Source: Candidatus Rokuibacteriota bacterium (GTDB taxonomy: Bacteria > Methylomirabilota > Methylomirabilia > Rokubacteriales > JACOUJ01). From it: 6,820 bases of DNA. Location: assembly GCA_016177865.1 (NCBI GenBank), contig JACOUJ010000194.1, forward strand, positions 1 through 6,820, written 5' to 3'. A program made the position numbers and the translations under genes. Shown piece by piece: positions 4,641-6,820 of this stretch (positions are counted from its first letter, which is position 1; every line of letters starts with the position of its first letter). The notes beneath the pieces were generated by a model. That model did no database searches. It was given only the letters and a program-made list of their open reading frames with translations, and had not been told where the DNA came from.

Positions 4641-6820
4641 ATGACCTCTGATCTTGAGCAGGCCCTGAGACGGCGCGTCGAGGGGGAGGTGCGCTTCGAC
4701 AAGATGACGCGGCTTCTCTATTCGACGGACGCCTCTATCTATCAGATTGAGCCGATCGGCGTGGTGTTTCCTCGCCACGCGGGAGACGTCCAAGCGGTGC
4801 TCGAGACAGCCAACGAGTTCCGCGTCCCGATCCTCCCGCGCGGCGGCGGGACGTCGCTGGCAGGACAGACAGTCGGGCAGGCCGTGGTCCTCGACTTCTC
4901 CCGGCACATGAATCAGATCCTCGAGGTGAACCGGGAGGAGCGCTGGTGCCGGGTCCAGCCGGGGGTGGTCCAGGACGAGCTGAACGCTCATGTCCGCCCA
5001 GCGGGTCTCCTCTTCGGCCCCGACACCTCCACGTCGAATCGGGCCACCCTGGGCGGGATGCTGGGGAATAACTCCGCCGGGGCCCACTCGATCGCTTACG
5101 GGCTCACGGTTGATCACGTCCTCGAATTGACGGTCCTTCTGTCTGATGGAGCCCAGGTTCGGTTTGCCGACGTCACCCCTGAAGAGCTTGAGGTGAAACG
5201 TCGTCAGAGCGGGCTCGAAGGGCACATCTATCTGGAGGTCTCGAGGCTGATCGCTGAGCACCGGGACGAGATCCTGGCCCGCTACCCGAAAATCCTTCGC
5301 CGGGTCTCTGGCTATAACTTGGACCAGTTCGTCCAGGACAAGCCGTTCAATTTGGCCCGCCTGGCCGTGGGCTCTGAAGGGACGCTGGTCGCGGTCGTCG
5401 AGGCGAAGATGCGGCTCGTCCCTCACCCGGCGAAGACCGCGCTGGACGTGATTCACTTTCGGACGCTCGATGAGGCGCTCGATGCATCGCCGGCAATCCT
5501 GGAAACCGGCCCCTACGCGGTGGAGCTGACGGACAAGATGATCCTCGACCTGGCTCGCGGCAACATCGAACAGTCCAAGCGCCTGGGGTTTGTTCAGGGG
5601 GACCCGGCCGCCATCCTGATCGTTGAATACGCCGGCGAAAGCGAGGGCGAGGTTAAGGCCAAGGTCGAGGCCCTTGAATCGTTGCGTTCCCGCTCCCGCA
5701 TAGGCTATGCCGCCACGATCACGCACGCGCCGGAGGAGCAGGAATCCATCTGGAAGCTGAGAAAGGCCGGCCTCGGTCTCCTTCTGGGGATGAAGGGAGA
5801 GAAGAAACCTGTCGCCTTTGTCGAGGATACCGCGGTCGATCCCGCGAAGCTGCCCGAGTTCACCCGTCATTTCAACAAGATCCTGGCCAAGCACGGGGCC
5901 GAAGCCGGCTACTATGGTCACTGCTCCGTCGGGTGCCTTCATATCCGGCCCCTGATCAACTTGAAGGAGACGGGCGGCGTGGCCCAGATGCTGGCCATCG
6001 CGAACGAGATCACAGACCTCGTCCTGGCCTTCGGCGGCGCGCTCTCGGGCGAGCACGGCGATGGTCTGGCCCGGAGTCACTTCAACGCCAAGCTCTACGG
6101 CTCTCAACTTTATGACGCGTTTCGTCAAGTCAAGCGGGCCTTCGACCCTCATAACCTTCTGAATCCCGGGAAGATCGTGGATGCCCCGCCTATGACGGAG
6201 AACCTTCGGTACGGGTCTTTGTACAAAACCTGGGAGCCCAAAACGACGCTGGACTTCTCAGGCCAGGGGGGCTTCGCGGCGGCCGTAGAGATGTGCAACG
6301 GCGTCGGGGTCTGCCGGAAGAAGCTCGAGGGCACGATGTGTCCGTCGTACATGGCCACCCTGGACGAAGAACACTCCACCCGTGGACGGGCCAATGCCCT
6401 CCGGACGGTCCTTTCGGGCCAGGTCCCGCGATCGGAGTTTACGGGGCGGCGGCTCTATGAGATCCTGGATCTCTGCCTTGAGTGCAAGGCGTGCAAGGCC
6501 GAGTGCCCCTCGAACGTGGACATGGCCAAGCTCAAATATGAGTTTCTGGCCCACTACTACCGAGCCAACGGCCTCCCCCTCCGCAACCGGCTCTTCGGCC
6601 GAATCGCGGATCTCTCACGCTGGGGAAGTCGCGTCGCCCCCCTCGTAAACTGGCTGAACGGCCTTGAGGTGAGCCGCTGGCTTCTGGAGCGATTCGTTGG
6701 GATCGACCGACGCCGTCCGCTCCCTCGCCTTGCCTCCGCGACTTTCCTGGATTGGTTCTCGCGCCACACCCCCGGAAACGGGGCTGGCGCGCGCGGGACC
6801 GTTCTCCTCTTTCACGACAC
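4641..6820 (+). CDS. FAD-binding and Fe-S-binding dehydrogenase (D-lactate/D-2-hydroxyacid type, YdiJ-like), N-terminal 726 aa
   Basis: A large flavo-iron-sulfur oxidoreductase joining a GlcD/D-lactate dehydrogenase-like half (COG0277) to a GlcF/GlpC-like half (COG0247); such proteins oxidise D-2-hydroxyacids and pass electrons to a quinone or another carrier. The gene is open at the right edge after 726 codons; whole proteins are usually about 930-1020 aa. Visible: PCMH-type FAD domain with LPRGGGTSLAGQ (near 64-75), GPDTSTSNRATLGGMLGNNS (near 124-143) and AVGSEGTL (near 246-253); the C-terminal FAD-oxidase domain with GHCSVGCLHIRP (near 426), GGALSGEHGDG (near 465) and FDPHNLLNPGKIVD (to about 512); a first Fe-S element with C552, C558 and C567 (CNGVGVC, MCPS); HSTRGRA; and a second, complete CxxCxxCxxxCP element at C612, C615, C618 and C622. 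The CCG/DUF3390-like part expected after it is cut off. An in-frame TGA at 4605 limits the start; ATG 4641 fits the family N-terminus although its ribosome binding site (AGGA, one base away) is poor. Confidence 0.92.
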   Translation, partial: MTSDLEQALRRRVEGEVRFDKMTRLLYSTDASIYQIEPIGVVFPRHAGDVQAVLETANEFRVPILPRGGGTSLAGQTVGQAVVLDFSRHMNQILEVNREERWCRVQPGVVQDELNAHVRPAGLLFGPDTSTSNRATLGGMLGNNSAGAHSIAYGLTVDHVLELTVLLSDGAQVRFADVTPEELEVKRRQSGLEGHIYLEVSRLIAEHRDEILARYPKILRRVSGYNLDQFVQDKPFNLARLAVGSEGTLVAVVEAKMRLVPHPAKTALDVIHFRTLDEALDASPAILETGPYAVELTDKMILDLARGNIEQSKRLGFVQGDPAAILIVEYAGESEGEVKAKVEALESLRSRSRIGYAATITHAPEEQESIWKLRKAGLGLLLGMKGEKKPVAFVEDTAVDPAKLPEFTRHFNKILAKHGAEAGYYGHCSVGCLHIRPLINLKETGGVAQMLAIANEITDLVLAFGGALSGEHGDGLARSHFNAKLYGSQLYDAFRQVKRAFDPHNLLNPGKIVDAPPMTENLRYGSLYKTWEPKTTLDFSGQGGFAAAVEMCNGVGVCRKKLEGTMCPSYMATLDEEHSTRGRANALRTVLSGQVPRSEFTGRRLYEILDLCLECKACKAECPSNVDMAKLKYEFLAHYYRANGLPLRNRLFGRIADLSRWGSRVAPLVNWLNGLEVSRWLLERFVGIDRRRPLPRLASATFLDWFSRHTPGNGAGARGTVLLFHD

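Noticed and set aside
4578..6152. 524-codon open frame on the minus strand
   Set aside because: It lies fully antisense to the dehydrogenase, which shows clear FAD and Fe-S motifs. Long antisense frames arise from GC-rich codon bias; its translation shows no family motif.

Overview
The window is a GC-rich, gene-dense piece of a bacterial chromosome with short spacers and overlapping start/stop codons. The gene style fits an uncultured GC-rich environmental bacterium: a TrmI-type tRNA m1A58 methyltransferase of the prokaryotic/Thermus kind, and a FAD plus Fe-S dehydrogenase of the YdiJ type. A lineage such as Methylomirabilota/Rokubacteria, Nitrospirota or a deltaproteobacterial group is possible, but this is inference from style only; no taxonomic marker is present. 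There are no rRNA or tRNA genes, CRISPR arrays, transposases, integrases or phage genes.

Layout. Left, minus strand (1-1384): trmI followed by the 5' part of an AzgA/PbuG-type purine permease. The trmI stop and the permease start share a base (TAATG) and the permease ribosome binding site lies inside trmI, so they form one translationally coupled unit, cut by the left window edge. Middle spacer (1385-1671): a divergent intergenic region with a perfect 7-bp-period repeat array, two inverted copies of a related unit and a 10-bp palindrome. Centre, plus strand (1672-4399): four tightly packed genes, namely a 103-aa protein I do not recognise, a class I SAM-dependent methyltransferase with an NPPQ motif, a YdjC/ChbG-type carbohydrate deacetylase, and a ROK-family sugar kinase. 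The last three are joined by a GTGA and an ATGA overlap. Right (4400-4640): a GC-rich spacer with no gene. From 4641 to the right edge: the first 726 residues of a large FAD-binding and Fe-S-binding dehydrogenase (D-lactate/D-2-hydroxyacid type), cut by the window.

How they may work together. The deacetylase-kinase pair suggests processing of an N-acetylated amino sugar: removal of the acetyl group from a sugar or oligosaccharide and phosphorylation of a sugar. The methyltransferase and the small protein are probably co-transcribed with it, but their role is unknown. The trmI-permease pair and the dehydrogenase look like separate transcription units of housekeeping or carbon metabolism.

Most of the window is ordinary. 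The points most worth a second look are: the ROK kinase, whose conserved sugar-contacting glutamate after the zinc motif is a lysine; the heptad repeat array in the divergent spacer; and the unrecognised 103-aa protein at the head of the amino-sugar-like operon.
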